64,000 nucleotides of DNA from positions 124,001 through 188,000 of the forward strand of contig NZ_JABAIM010000004.1 of assembly GCF_012641365.1 (NCBI RefSeq), in the 5' to 3' direction. The stretch's first letter is position 1, and every line of letters starts with the position of its first letter. This DNA comes from Leeia aquatica (GTDB lineage Bacteria > Pseudomonadota > Gammaproteobacteria > Burkholderiales > Leeiaceae). The notes under the pieces were generated by a model, which ran no database searches, was not told where the DNA came from, and worked only from the letters and a program-made list of their open reading frames with translations. Both the position numbers and the translations under genes were made by a program. This document shows, in pieces, positions 7,377 to 18,610 of the stretch.

Positions 7377-9272
7377 ATGCCCACACCTTTCCAACGTGTC
7401 TATCTCGATGCGGCCAGCCACTATCTGCCAGGCGAGCCGGTCGATAACACGGCCATGGACCAGTACATCGCGCCGCTGAACCGGCTGTCCAACCGCATCA
7501 AGCAACGCATTCTGGCGGAAAACGGCATTGAGCAACGCCACTACGCCATCAACCCGCAAGGGGAAACGGTACAGTCCCACGCCGCCATGGCGGCAGAGGC
7601 CATCCGTCGGGCTGTACAGCAAACAGAACTCTCACTCAGCGACATTACTTTGCTGGCCGCAGGCTCCTCAGGTGGCGATGCACTGATGCCCGGCTTTGCC
7701 AACCTGATCCAGGGTGAATTGTCGGCCCCGCCGATGGAAACCCTCAGCAGTCAGGGCGTGTGTGCATCCGGTGTCACGGCGCTGAGCCATGCTGCCATGG
7801 CACTCGAACTGGGCAGCCATGAGCGGGCGCTGGTGGTGGCCAGCGAGCTGCCGTCACGCATGTTCAAGAAGAGCCGCTTTGCCCCGCGCGACTATCACGC
7901 CGACTTTGATGCCCATTTCCTGCGCTGGATGCTCTCTGACGGCGCGGGAGCGATGCTGCTCAGCCGCACCCCACGCACGCGAAACGGCATCCGCCTGCGC
8001 CTGAAATGGGTACACCAGCGCTCCTTTTCCGGCGATTACCCGGTATGCATGCAGCTAGGACTACCGCAAGGCGGCAGCAAGAGCTTCCTCGACTATGATT
8101 CCTGCGCCGATGCCGAACGTGATGGCGCACTCTCCTTGCGACAGGATATCCGCCTGCTCCCGCATCTGTTTGACATCGGCATTCATGAATATGTGAAGCT
8201 GGTACAGGAAGGCTGGCTGCATCCGGACCGCGTCAGCCACTTCCTCTGCCATTACTCCTCCGAGCGCTTCATCCCGGTGGTGGAAGAGCTGATGGCCAAG
8301 GCACAGCTGTCCATTCCGCGCGAGCGCTGGTACAGCAATCTGAAATGGCGCGGCAATACCGGCTCGGCCTCCATCTTCATCATGCTGGCCGAGTTTCTGG
8401 AGACGCATACCCTGCAGCCCGGCGACACTTTGTTCTGTTACATCCCGGAATCTGGCCGCTTCACTACGGCTTTCCTGCTGCTGGAGGCCGAAGCGGCCGA
8501 CCAGCCGCTACCCGAGCCGGTTGCTCAACCCATCGCCCAGCCCACGCGTGACGCGGAGGTCCCCGCCCCGCATGACCCCCAACACAGCGATCCACGGCTT
8601 GCCCGCCTATTGCAGGCACTGGCGGTGATCTGGCATGACTACCGGTCACGGGCCTGGCGCACCCCGATGATCCGCAAGTTGCGTGAGCAGCGTTTCACGT
8701 GGAACGATTACCGGCAATGGATGGCCTGCTGGATTCCTCAAGTACGGGAAGGCAGCCTGTGGATGCGCGAAGCGGTCGCCTCGCTGCAAGCCCCGTTTGA
8801 AGCGCTGGGCGAGCTGGTAACCGAGCATGCCAATGATGAGCAGTTTGACTTCAACATCCTGTTTCAGGACTATCAGGCCGCCGGTGGCGAAGCCCGCCGC
8901 ATTGAGGACTTGCGTCGCAACGCGGGCGGGGAAGCCTTGAACAGCTATATGCACGCGCTGGCCAGCACGCCGAATCCCATCGGCCTGCTGGGTGCCATCT
9001 ACATCATCGAAGGCACTGGACAACGCATCATCCCCGCACTGCTGCCGCTGCTGAAAAACCAGCTGCAGCTGCCGCCCAATACCTACCGCTTTCTCGATTA
9101 TCATGGCAGCAACGACGAACATCACCTGCAACGCTGGCTGCGGGCGGTGATGCTGGCGCTGCAGGCGGAACCGGGCGAACGGGTGGCGGAGCAGATCATC
9201 CGCACCACAGAGCGCACCGCGCAGCTGTACCTGATGCAGTTTGAACATGTACTGGAGGATGTGGACGCATGA
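7377..9272 (+). CDS. Ketosynthase III fused to a heme-oxygenase-like (HDO) iron oxidase domain
   Basis: The 631-residue protein has two domains. Residues 1-370 are a 3-oxoacyl-ACP synthase III fold with the catalytic triad Cys129 (GVCASG), His292 (CHYSSE) and Asn327 (GNTGSAS). A Pro/Ala-rich linker (about 373-403) follows. Residues 405-625 look like an iron-containing redox enzyme of the heme-oxygenase-like type, with candidate metal ligands Glu483/His484, Asp487/Glu488, Glu545 (IIEGTG) and His576, Asp580, His582, His583 (HGSNDEHH). The first domain should condense acyl chains; the second may oxidise or cleave the product. The protein may also belong to the long StlD/DarB-type ketosynthases. 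The ATGA at 9269 couples it to the next gene. A parS-like site lies inside it at 8691. Confidence 0.82.
   Translation: MPTPFQRVYLDAASHYLPGEPVDNTAMDQYIAPLNRLSNRIKQRILAENGIEQRHYAINPQGETVQSHAAMAAEAIRRAVQQTELSLSDITLLAAGSSGGDALMPGFANLIQGELSAPPMETLSSQGVCASGVTALSHAAMALELGSHERALVVASELPSRMFKKSRFAPRDYHADFDAHFLRWMLSDGAGAMLLSRTPRTRNGIRLRLKWVHQRSFSGDYPVCMQLGLPQGGSKSFLDYDSCADAERDGALSLRQDIRLLPHLFDIGIHEYVKLVQEGWLHPDRVSHFLCHYSSERFIPVVEELMAKAQLSIPRERWYSNLKWRGNTGSASIFIMLAEFLETHTLQPGDTLFCYIPESGRFTTAFLLLEAEAADQPLPEPVAQPIAQPTRDAEVPAPHDPQHSDPRLARLLQALAVIWHDYRSRAWRTPMIRKLREQRFTWNDYRQWMACWIPQVREGSLWMREAVASLQAPFEALGELVTEHANDEQFDFNILFQDYQAAGGEARRIEDLRRNAGGEALNSYMHALASTPNPIGLLGAIYIIEGTGQRIIPALLPLLKNQLQLPPNTYRFLDYHGSNDEHHLQRWLRAVMLALQAEPGERVAEQIIRTTERTAQLYLMQFEHVLEDVDA
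8691..8706. promoter_or_regulatory. parS-like site inside the ketosynthase gene
   Basis: CGTTTCACGTGGAACG contains the 14-base core GTTTCACGTGGAAC, whose reverse complement equals the core of the Bacillus parS. It lies in codons for RFTWN of the linker-distal domain. Occurrence inside a gene is known for parS elsewhere. It could be chance, but four such sites occur within 44 kb here. Confidence 0.6.
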
Positions 9273-10189
9273 AGCAGCTACCGGATTTTCTGGACACCGA
9301 GTACGACCCGCGCGACCCCTCACCGTGGCTCTCGCTGTATCTGGACCAGAGCACCCCGCTGCCGGACCCGGTCAAGCGGGCCTGGCTGCGTGACTCCAGC
9401 TCCCGCTCACGACAATTTGTGCTGCCCTTCCTGCGGCCGCTGGCCCGCACCCTGATCATCCTGATTCAGGTGCTGAAGGTGGTGCTGCCACGGCGCTGGG
9501 CGGCCTCCCGGCTGCTGCACTGGCTACTGGCCTTTGGCCTCAAGCGCTTTGTCACGCCGGAAGCCAACTGGCTGATCCTGCGCCACTTTCACCTCGGCGC
9601 ACAGATCCTCGAGTTCATCGCCCGAAATTCGCCACAGCCGGTCAGTACCAACCCGCTCAAGCCGGTGACCATCGATGATCTGAAGGATGAGCTGTTTCTC
9701 AAGCACGACCTCAACCTGTTCAACTTCGTGATCCGTCTCAACCAGGCGCTGCGCGAGCACGGCCAGCAACTGGGGCCGGTGGCCCAGCCGGATTTCAGCA
9801 TGCTGCACGAACCGCCGGTACCGCTGGAGAGCATGCCACGTCGCTGGCACAACTTCCTCGACCTGCAGAGCGCCATCGAACTGTTCACCCCGATGTACCA
9901 GCTGTTCCTCACCGACAACGACTTCTGGCGCGCCAGCAACTCGCTGCAGCTGGACGAAACCATCGGCCTCTACGCCGCCCGCATTCTCGGCGCCCCCGAG
10001 CATCTGGTCCTGCTCAACAACAAGCACCCACTGGTACCACTCAGCACCCTGCGCGCCGGTTTCCGCCTGGTACTGCACGGCCTGAGTACTGAAATGCTGC
10101 ATGCCCTTTTGGTCATGCGCCAGCAGCAAACCACGGGTCAAGGCGCGGCCGCCGGTGGTTCTGCGGCCAGTGCGGGCTCTTCGTCGTAA
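9269..10189 (+). CDS. Unrecognised protein of the desaturase-ketosynthase cluster
   Basis: I do not recognise this 306-residue protein. It starts four bases before the end of the ketosynthase gene (ATGA) and so is part of the same operon. It has one strongly hydrophobic stretch near residues 50-92 (PFLRPLARTLIILIQVLKVV and following), which suggests membrane association. The C-terminal 20 residues are a low-complexity Gly/Ala/Ser tail. A His-Phe-His motif near residue 105 (ILRHFHLG), plus scattered acidic residues (LDLQSAIELF), are the only polar features that stand out. Its last 52 bases overlap the convergent peptidase gene. Confidence 0.75.
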   Translation: MKQLPDFLDTEYDPRDPSPWLSLYLDQSTPLPDPVKRAWLRDSSSRSRQFVLPFLRPLARTLIILIQVLKVVLPRRWAASRLLHWLLAFGLKRFVTPEANWLILRHFHLGAQILEFIARNSPQPVSTNPLKPVTIDDLKDELFLKHDLNLFNFVIRLNQALREHGQQLGPVAQPDFSMLHEPPVPLESMPRRWHNFLDLQSAIELFTPMYQLFLTDNDFWRASNSLQLDETIGLYAARILGAPEHLVLLNNKHPLVPLSTLRAGFRLVLHGLSTEMLHALLVMRQQQTTGQGAAAGGSAASAGSSS

Positions 10190-11130
10190 CGGCGCATGAT
10201 GGCGGCGCGCAGCGGGGCGAGTTCGGTGGTGTTGTCGAATTCCAGCAGGTCGTCGTCAAAGCGCAGGCCGAGTTGCAGCCAGATCAGCGGCAGGTCCGGG
10301 CTCACCGGTTCTTCGCGCATCTCCTGATACAGCTCGCGGAAGGTGGCGCCGCCGTCAACCCCATCCAGTGTGGTCAGCACCCGATCTAGGCTGGTGTAGT
10401 CGGCAATGCCGCGCGTCTCACGGTTGAGGTGACGCAGGGCATCCATGAAACCGATCTGGTTGTCGCTCTGCTGCCGCAGGCGCAGGTCGGCCTGCATGCA
10501 GTAGTAGACGCCGGCCCAGTACACCCGGCTGCCGCTCATCGGGTAATCCAGCCCGCGCTCGCCCATTTTGGGGATGGCTTGCCACATGCTGCGCACCAGC
10601 CCGCGCCAGGCCTGGGCTTCGTTGATCGCGCCAATTTTGGCACGCACCAGGGTGGCACTGTAGTCGGCCACGCCTTCCAGAAACCAGAACGCCTTGTTGG
10701 GCAGCATGGGGGTGCCAAGGTGGACCATCTCGTGGATCAGCAAACCATCCCGATTCAGCGCGTCCAGCGTGGCCTTGCGGCCCAGGGTCACCCGTAGTGC
10801 CGGGTACGGTTGGCCCCAGGCAATCCCGGCCAGCACCCGGTCCCCCTCGGCACTATCGACCAGCACCTCGACCCGGTCGACCGGGAAACGTCCATAGAAG
10901 GCGGAGACCCATTGCGCACGCTGCTCAATCCAGGCCACGACCTCCGCTTGGGATAAGCTCAGGTCCTGCGCCTGGAAGGCCACGTCCATCACCGCACCTT
11001 GCACCTCCAGCCGGGTTTTAGGCAACGGCGCCAGTGCGCGGTAGAGGTTAGCCGGGTTCAGGTCCTGTGCCTGGGCGGTGCCACAGCACAGCAGCAGTAT
11101 GAGCAGGAGGCGGGAGAGAAGAGGGTGCAT
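10138..11130 (-). CDS. Secreted MA-like zinc peptidase family protein
   Basis: The 330-residue protein begins with a signal peptide (hydrophobic core LLLILLLCCG, cleavage after AQA near residue 21). A gluzincin motif follows, HEMVH (HExxH) near residues 134-138, with a downstream glutamate in FLEGVADYSA, as in peptidase MA-like proteins. It is therefore probably a periplasmic zinc peptidase or a derived fold. The gene is convergent with the lipid cluster and overlaps its last gene by 52 bases. No specific role is evident. Confidence 0.8.
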   Translation of the reverse strand: MHPLLSRLLLILLLCCGTAQAQDLNPANLYRALAPLPKTRLEVQGAVMDVAFQAQDLSLSQAEVVAWIEQRAQWVSAFYGRFPVDRVEVLVDSAEGDRVLAGIAWGQPYPALRVTLGRKATLDALNRDGLLIHEMVHLGTPMLPNKAFWFLEGVADYSATLVRAKIGAINEAQAWRGLVRSMWQAIPKMGERGLDYPMSGSRVYWAGVYYCMQADLRLRQQSDNQIGFMDALRHLNRETRGIADYTSLDRVLTTLDGVDGGATFRELYQEMREEPVSPDLPLIWLQLGLRFDDDLLEFDNTTELAPLRAAIMRRYDEEPALAAEPPAAAP

Positions 11131-11191
11131 GGGGCGAGTCTACCGCCTTTGTGGCGGCAGACCCAGCCCTGGGGCAGGAAGAAGTCTTCCG

Positions 11192-13255
<2,064 letters not shown>

Positions 13256-13312
13256 TTAAACGGGTCGCCGACACCCTGCAATGGGTGTCGGGTCAAACCT
13301 GGAGAGGCGGTA

Positions 13313-14608
13313 TCAGTCGTCGCTGCTGTTGTGACGGCGGCCTACCTGCACGCCCAGCTGCTTGAGCTTGCGGTACAGGTGGGTGCGCTCCAGCCCTACG
13401 CGTTCGGCCACCTGGCTCATGTTGCCGCCGGCCTGCTTCAGATGGTATTCCAGATACAGGCGCTCGAACTCATCGCGTGCTTCACGCAGGGGCTGGTCGA
13501 ACGACACGCCGGTCATCGGCAGGGCCGGTGCAGCCTCAGGCGCGCGCGGCGCACTGCTGGACAGGCGCAGCAGCGCCTGCACATCGTCCGCACTGATCTC
13601 TTCTTCGCTGGCGGTCAGGGCGGCGGACTGCACCACCTGCAGCAGCTCCTGATGGTTGCCTTGCCAGCCGTGCTGCCGCAGCTGGTTGAGCGCGGCAGTG
13701 GCAAAGCGGCGTTGCGGTGCCTTGCGGGCTTCGATCAGCTGCGTGAGCAATTGATTGGCCAGGTCTGGCACATCGTCCGCATGCAGACGCAGCGGCGGCA
13801 CCACCACGGTCAGCCCTGCCAGCGCCTGATACAACGCAGCATCAAACTGCCGCTCGGTCACCAGTGGCAGCAGCGGCTGGCTGGAGGTGACCACCAAGCG
13901 GGCGTGAAACTTCTCCAGCTTGTTGACCACCAGCATCAGGCCCTGCTGTGCCCGCCGCGGCAATTCAGCCACTTCCGGCACATACAGCAAACCGTCTCGC
14001 GCCTGCTCCAGCAGGCTGAGCGGGGCGTCAATCAGGGTTTGTGGGTTGCTGACGGTCACCCACGGTGAATTCGGGGTATACAGGTAGCGGGCACACGGTT
14101 CAAACGCCACGCCATACTCGCCGGTCAGCAGCACCGGCCGCCGCTGTTGCAATACCTGATCCAGCTTGGCCTTGAGGTCCACAATGGCCTCGCCTTTGCC
14201 CAAGCTGGCCAGTGTTTGCTCCGGGTGGTGCTGGGCACCGCCGCGCTTCAAGGCCCGCTGCACGGTCGACAGCAGCTTTTGCAAGGCAATCGGCTTTTCC
14301 ATGAAGTCCAGCGCGCCGATGCGGGTGGCTTCCACCGCCGTATCAATGGTGGCATGGCCCGACATCATGACCACCGGCATGGTCAGTTGCCCGGCGCGTG
14401 CCCATTCCTTGAGCAAGGTGATGCCATCACAGTCCGGCATCCAGATGTCGAGCAGCACCAGGTCCGGACGCTGCTGATTCCGGTAAGTCCGCGCCTGGGC
14501 GGCATTCTCGGCCAGCTTGACCCGATAACCCTCGTCTTGCAGGATTTCCGACAACAATTCCCGGATGCCCATTTCGTCATCGACGATCAGGATTTCGTTT
14601 CCGCTCAT
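13313..14608 (-). CDS. ntrX: NtrX-family response regulator with a degenerate AAA+ domain
   Basis: The 431-residue protein has a receiver domain (phospho-acceptor Asp54 in LLDIWMPD), a central domain and a C-terminal Fis-type helix-turn-helix (MSQVAERVGLERTHLYRKL). The central domain is clearly descended from a sigma-54 activator but is broken. The Walker A site reads GEYGVAFE instead of GExGTGKE, the Walker B DE is replaced by YVPEVAEL, and no GAFTGA loop is present. It should not hydrolyse ATP or open sigma-54 promoters, so it probably acts as a sigma-54-independent DNA-binding regulator. Its ATG overlaps the NtrY stop. Confidence 0.9.
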   Translation of the reverse strand: MSGNEILIVDDEMGIRELLSEILQDEGYRVKLAENAAQARTYRNQQRPDLVLLDIWMPDCDGITLLKEWARAGQLTMPVVMMSGHATIDTAVEATRIGALDFMEKPIALQKLLSTVQRALKRGGAQHHPEQTLASLGKGEAIVDLKAKLDQVLQQRRPVLLTGEYGVAFEPCARYLYTPNSPWVTVSNPQTLIDAPLSLLEQARDGLLYVPEVAELPRRAQQGLMLVVNKLEKFHARLVVTSSQPLLPLVTERQFDAALYQALAGLTVVVPPLRLHADDVPDLANQLLTQLIEARKAPQRRFATAALNQLRQHGWQGNHQELLQVVQSAALTASEEEISADDVQALLRLSSSAPRAPEAAPALPMTGVSFDQPLREARDEFERLYLEYHLKQAGGNMSQVAERVGLERTHLYRKLKQLGVQVGRRHNSSDD

Positions 14609-16728
14609 ACGTCTCCCTCTGGCGGCGTGGTGACTCTTGGCAGTACCAGCGTCACACTGGCCCCCTGTGGCTCACGGTTCTGTATGCTCACGCTGCCGTG
14701 ATGCTCTTCGCAAATCTTTTTGACAATGGCCAGCCCCAGCCCGGTCCCCTTGGCCTTGGTGGTCACATATGGCTCAAACACCCGGGCCAGCATGTCCGGC
14801 GGAAAACCCGCGCCATTGTCCTGCACCACCAGCGTGGCCGAAGTCTCAGCCCCCTGCAGGCGCACTTCAATGCAAGGCGCTTCCGCGCCCGATACCGCAT
14901 CTTGTGCATTTTGCAACAAATTATGCAACACCTGTCGTAATCTTGTCGCATCCCCCATCACCAGCACGGCACGATCACATAGCCTTGCCTGCACCCAGCC
15001 GCTGCTCTCATACAGGGTGAGTACCTCGCGCACCAGCGCATTCAGGTCCAGCATCTGCAGCACCGTCTTCGGCGCACGCGCATATTCCTTGAAGTCTTCC
15101 ACCATGTTTTTCAGGGCAGCCACCTGATTGACAATAGTCTGCGTACTGCGCGCCAGCATGTCGGCATCCGGCTGCGCCAGCTTGTCAGACAGCTTGTGCT
15201 GTAGCCGCTCGGCCGACAGCTGGATGGGCGTCAGCGGGTTCTTGATTTCATGGGCCAGCCGCCGTGCCACCTCACCCCAGGCCGCTTGGCGCTGGGCCTG
15301 CATCAGGTCGGTAATGTCGTCAAACACCAACACAAAGCCATGGCCAGCCCCCGGCATGCGACTGCCGCGCAACAGCAGCACCTGGCTACCACGAGGGCCG
15401 ACCAGCTCCAGCTGTGCATGCCAGCTGTCCTGACCCACACCGTTGAAACCCTCCACCACCCGCTGGGCAAATTCAGCCAGCTGCGGCATGCGACGGCCCC
15501 ATGCCGCCAGCGCCGTGCCCTGCAATTCATGCATCGGCACCCCGAGAATGGCGTCGGCACCGGCATTGCTGGAGCGCAGACCAAACCCGGCATCGAAGGC
15601 CAGTACGCCGGCGGTCAGGTTGGCCAGCAGGCTGGCAAGGTATTCATTGGCGGCGGCGAGCGCTTGCTGCTGCTGCTCCACGCTGTCACGCGCCTCGGCC
15701 AGCTGCCGGGTCATGCGGTTGAATTGCAGCGTCAGCACCCCCAGCTCGTCCTTGCTCAGCACCGTCTGCCGCTGGCTGAAGTCGCCCTGCGCCACCGCGC
15801 GGGTCCCCGCCGCCAATACCGACAGCGGAGCGGACAAGCGGCTGGAGAGGTAAAACGCCAGCGCCATCACCAGCAGCAGGATCAGCAACAGTGATAGCGT
15901 CAGCGTCACCGAATAGATCAGCTGCAGGTTGCCGCGCGAGAGTGCCAGCGTCTTGTAATCACGGCGGATGTTTTCCAGCACCTCGGCATCATCGGCCAGC
16001 TGGCGGGATACCGGTTGCTGCAGCAGCAGCATGCGGCCATCACCGCCCAACCCGCCTGGCTTCAACGCCACCAGCACCCGCACCTTGAGCTCGTGCTCAT
16101 TCTCGGCAGCGTTTTCCACCACCGACCACGGCCCGCTGCGCGCCTGCAGCAATTCATTCTGCGCCGGCTGAGCGGGCGACTCGCTGCCCGCATACGCCAG
16201 CAAGGAGCCCCGGCTGGTGAAAATCCCCAGCTGGGCAATATCCTGCTGTTCACGCAGTCGCCCCAGCAGGCTCAGCAGGTCCGCATCCTTCGCCTCGTTC
16301 AGCTGCCGGGCAATGCTGAGGGCCACCCGCTCCTGTTCCTGCCGGACGTGGTCCAGCGCCACCTGCCCCAGGTTCAAGCCCCGGTCCAGCGCCGTATCCA
16401 CCCGCACATCAAACCAGGTTTCAATACTGCGGGTCAGGAACTGGAAGGACACGGTATACACCAGCGCGCCAGGCAATACAGCCACCAGTCCAAACATCAG
16501 CACCAGCCGCAGGGTCAGCTTGGAGCCAAACACCCCGGCTTTCAGCTTCTTGCGCAGGTCCCACAACTGCCAGCCAACCAGCGCCAGCAAGCCGACCGCC
16601 ACCACACCGTTGAGCAACAACAACAGGTTGTAGTGGTTGGACAGCCGGCTGCCATTGGCGGCCGCGCTGGCCAGCAGATACAGCATGATCCCGGTTACCA
16701 GTGCAGCCAGTATCACCAGGCGCTTCAT
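14605..16728 (-). CDS. ntrY: NtrY-family sensor histidine kinase
   Basis: The 707-residue membrane kinase has several N-terminal hydrophobic segments (first 100 residues), a periplasmic region and another membrane segment near residue 280. A HAMP region follows (SRLSAPLSVLAAG), then a PAS-like domain. The kinase core has H-box RLAHEIKNPLTPIQLSAERL, N-box LHNLLQNAQDAV and G-box KGTGLGLAIVKKI. NtrY pairs with NtrX to control nitrogen-related and respiratory genes. The coding start overlaps the DUF4390 gene upstream by 4 bases, so rsmB, DUF4390, ntrY and ntrX appear to be one operon. Confidence 0.93.
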   Translation of the reverse strand: MKRLVILAALVTGIMLYLLASAAANGSRLSNHYNLLLLLNGVVAVGLLALVGWQLWDLRKKLKAGVFGSKLTLRLVLMFGLVAVLPGALVYTVSFQFLTRSIETWFDVRVDTALDRGLNLGQVALDHVRQEQERVALSIARQLNEAKDADLLSLLGRLREQQDIAQLGIFTSRGSLLAYAGSESPAQPAQNELLQARSGPWSVVENAAENEHELKVRVLVALKPGGLGGDGRMLLLQQPVSRQLADDAEVLENIRRDYKTLALSRGNLQLIYSVTLTLSLLLILLLVMALAFYLSSRLSAPLSVLAAGTRAVAQGDFSQRQTVLSKDELGVLTLQFNRMTRQLAEARDSVEQQQQALAAANEYLASLLANLTAGVLAFDAGFGLRSSNAGADAILGVPMHELQGTALAAWGRRMPQLAEFAQRVVEGFNGVGQDSWHAQLELVGPRGSQVLLLRGSRMPGAGHGFVLVFDDITDLMQAQRQAAWGEVARRLAHEIKNPLTPIQLSAERLQHKLSDKLAQPDADMLARSTQTIVNQVAALKNMVEDFKEYARAPKTVLQMLDLNALVREVLTLYESSGWVQARLCDRAVLVMGDATRLRQVLHNLLQNAQDAVSGAEAPCIEVRLQGAETSATLVVQDNGAGFPPDMLARVFEPYVTTKAKGTGLGLAIVKKICEEHHGSVSIQNREPQGASVTLVLPRVTTPPEGDV

Positions 16729-17291
16729 GGTGCCGCCTCCGGGGAGAAGGAAAAGCTTTGCCAGTCGGAACCCAGGTTCCAGTCCGACGAGGTCAGGGTG
16801 CGGATCTGGAAGGTTTGCGGCAGCTGCTGACTATCCAGTTGCAGGCGGATGCGGCCTTGCAGGTCACCCAGTTCCCGCAGCCCGCCTTTTTCCAGCACCA
16901 GCCAGCCACCGGGAGTACACAAGGCGCCCAGCGCAGCATCCAGCCGTGGATAGCCGCGGTATAGCCCGCCATAGCTGAGGCGGTACTGCCGGGTCAAGGC
17001 AGAATAGCTGAGTTTGTAGTTGCGCTGCAGGGTCACCACGGTGCTGTCAAACCACAACTTCCGATGGCGTATCAGCTCAAAATCCAGCACAAAACCCAGC
17101 GTCATTCCCTGCTGCAGGGCATCTTCCAGCGTGGGCGGCAGGCTGCAGGCAAAGCGGGCGGACAGCAAATAACCCTCGTCGCCCAGTTGCACCTTCGCCT
17201 GGCGGAAGGCGATATCCGCCTGCGCCAGTGTGCTCACCAGCAGCAGGCCAACGAGCAGCGCCCGCTTAAGCAAGCTTGCGCAGCCGGGCAT
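16725..17291 (-). CDS. DUF4390 secreted protein
   Basis: The 188-residue protein has an N-terminal signal segment (RALLVGLLLVSTLAQA, about residues 10-25) and a beta-rich remainder. In betaproteobacteria this family (DUF4390) lies between rsmB and ntrY, as here. It has no known function; the context suggests an envelope partner of NtrY. The start at 17291 overlaps the end of rsmB by 26 bases and has AGGA about 11 bases upstream. Confidence 0.8.
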   Translation of the reverse strand: MPGCASLLKRALLVGLLLVSTLAQADIAFRQAKVQLGDEGYLLSARFACSLPPTLEDALQQGMTLGFVLDFELIRHRKLWFDSTVVTLQRNYKLSYSALTRQYRLSYGGLYRGYPRLDAALGALCTPGGWLVLEKGGLRELGDLQGRIRLQLDSQQLPQTFQIRTLTSSDWNLGSDWQSFSFSPEAAP

Positions 17292-18534
17292 AAAAGAAAC
17301 CGTCCTGCTGCGCGTCCGGCAGCAGTTGCAGGGTGGCCACGTCATCGCCCAGCGGTATCAGCATCGCATGGGGCTGCCGCTCCAGAAAGGCCACCACCTG
17401 CTGCTGGTTTTCCGCCCGGAAAATGGAGCAGGTGGCATACAGCAGCTCCCCGCCCACCGCCAGACAGGGCCAGATGGCATCCAGCAGGGCGGCTTGCTGG
17501 CGGGCAAACTGCTCGATATCCGCCGGGCGACGGTGCAGCTTGATGTCCGGATTGCGCCGCACCACCCCCGAGGCGCTGCATGGAACATCCAGCAGGATGC
17601 GGTCAAACGGCTGCCCGTCCCACCAGGCTGATGGCTGACTGGCATCACCGCACAGCAGCGTGGCCTGTCCCCCCAGTCGGTCCAGATTGTCCTGCACCCT
17701 TTGCAGACGGCTGGCATCCACATCCAGCGCCGTCAGCTGCAAACGATGCCGTTCCAGCAGGTGCCCGGTCTTGCCACCCGGTGCCGCGCAGGCATCCAAT
17801 ACCCGCATACCGTCTCGTGCATCCAGCAAGAGGGCGGCCTGTTGTGCGCCCAAGTCTTGCACGGACACCGCGCCCTCGCTAAAGCCCGGCAGGCGGCTAA
17901 CCGGCACGGGTGTCTGCAACAACAAGCCCGCTTCACCCACGGCTGTCGCACTGAGCCCCTCGTCAGCCAGTCGCTGCTGATACGCAACCAGCGTCTGCTG
18001 GCGCAGGTTGACGCGCAAACCCATCGGTGGATGCAGCAGCCCGGCTTCGGCAATCTGCTTCCAGCGCTCCGGGTAGCTTTGCCGTAGCTGGTTTACCCAC
18101 CAGCCGGGCAGGGCATAGCGGCTGGCGGGGTCATTCCCGGCCTGCTCCAGCAGACTGCGACGCTCACGCTGGAAACGACGCAGAATGGCATTGGCCATCC
18201 CCTTGGCGGGCGGCAGCCAGCGCGCCACCTGCCGTACGGCATGGTCAACGATGGCGTAAGGCGCCGCTGCCGTATGCTGCAGCTGGTACAAGGCCACCAG
18301 CAGGACCAGCCGCACGCGTGGATCTTCCGGCGGGCGGGTCATCATCTGCTTGAGCACAGCATCCAGTGTGCCGTAATGACGCAAGGTGCCATAGCACAGG
18401 TCGCGGATGCCACCCCGCTGCTGCGGGGTCAGCTCGGTGTCGTGTTGCAGGGTTTCGCTGAGCACCTCGGTGAGGTTGCGTCCGGCCAAGACCTGGCCGA
18501 TCACCTCGGTAGCAACACGCTGTATCTGAAACAT
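17266..18534 (-). CDS. rsmB: 16S rRNA (cytosine-967-C5)-methyltransferase
   Basis: The 422-residue protein has an N-terminal NusB-like RNA-binding domain (about 1-140) and a Rossmann-type SAM methyltransferase domain. The SAM motif is CAAPGGKTGHLLE. The two cysteines of the m5C mechanism are in DVPCSASGVV and LYATCSIF. It methylates C967 of 16S rRNA. The start at 18534 (MFQIQRVATEVIG) is chosen by alignment to the NusB domain; a longer frame has no support. Confidence 0.94.
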   Translation of the reverse strand: MFQIQRVATEVIGQVLAGRNLTEVLSETLQHDTELTPQQRGGIRDLCYGTLRHYGTLDAVLKQMMTRPPEDPRVRLVLLVALYQLQHTAAAPYAIVDHAVRQVARWLPPAKGMANAILRRFQRERRSLLEQAGNDPASRYALPGWWVNQLRQSYPERWKQIAEAGLLHPPMGLRVNLRQQTLVAYQQRLADEGLSATAVGEAGLLLQTPVPVSRLPGFSEGAVSVQDLGAQQAALLLDARDGMRVLDACAAPGGKTGHLLERHRLQLTALDVDASRLQRVQDNLDRLGGQATLLCGDASQPSAWWDGQPFDRILLDVPCSASGVVRRNPDIKLHRRPADIEQFARQQAALLDAIWPCLAVGGELLYATCSIFRAENQQQVVAFLERQPHAMLIPLGDDVATLQLLPDAQQDGFFYARLRKLA

Positions 18535-18572
18535 GGGATCACTGACTTCTGTTCTGGTCAGCGTGGATACTA

Positions 18573-18599
18573 ACAAAAAACCGCCCCGGCGGGGCGGTG
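18573..18599 (-). terminator. Rho-independent terminator after htpX
   Basis: CCGCCCC and GGGGCGG form a 7-base stem. On the minus strand it is followed by a run of six T, which fits factor-independent termination of htpX before rsmB. Confidence 0.8.
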
Positions 18600-18610
18600 G
18601 TGTCCCATGC

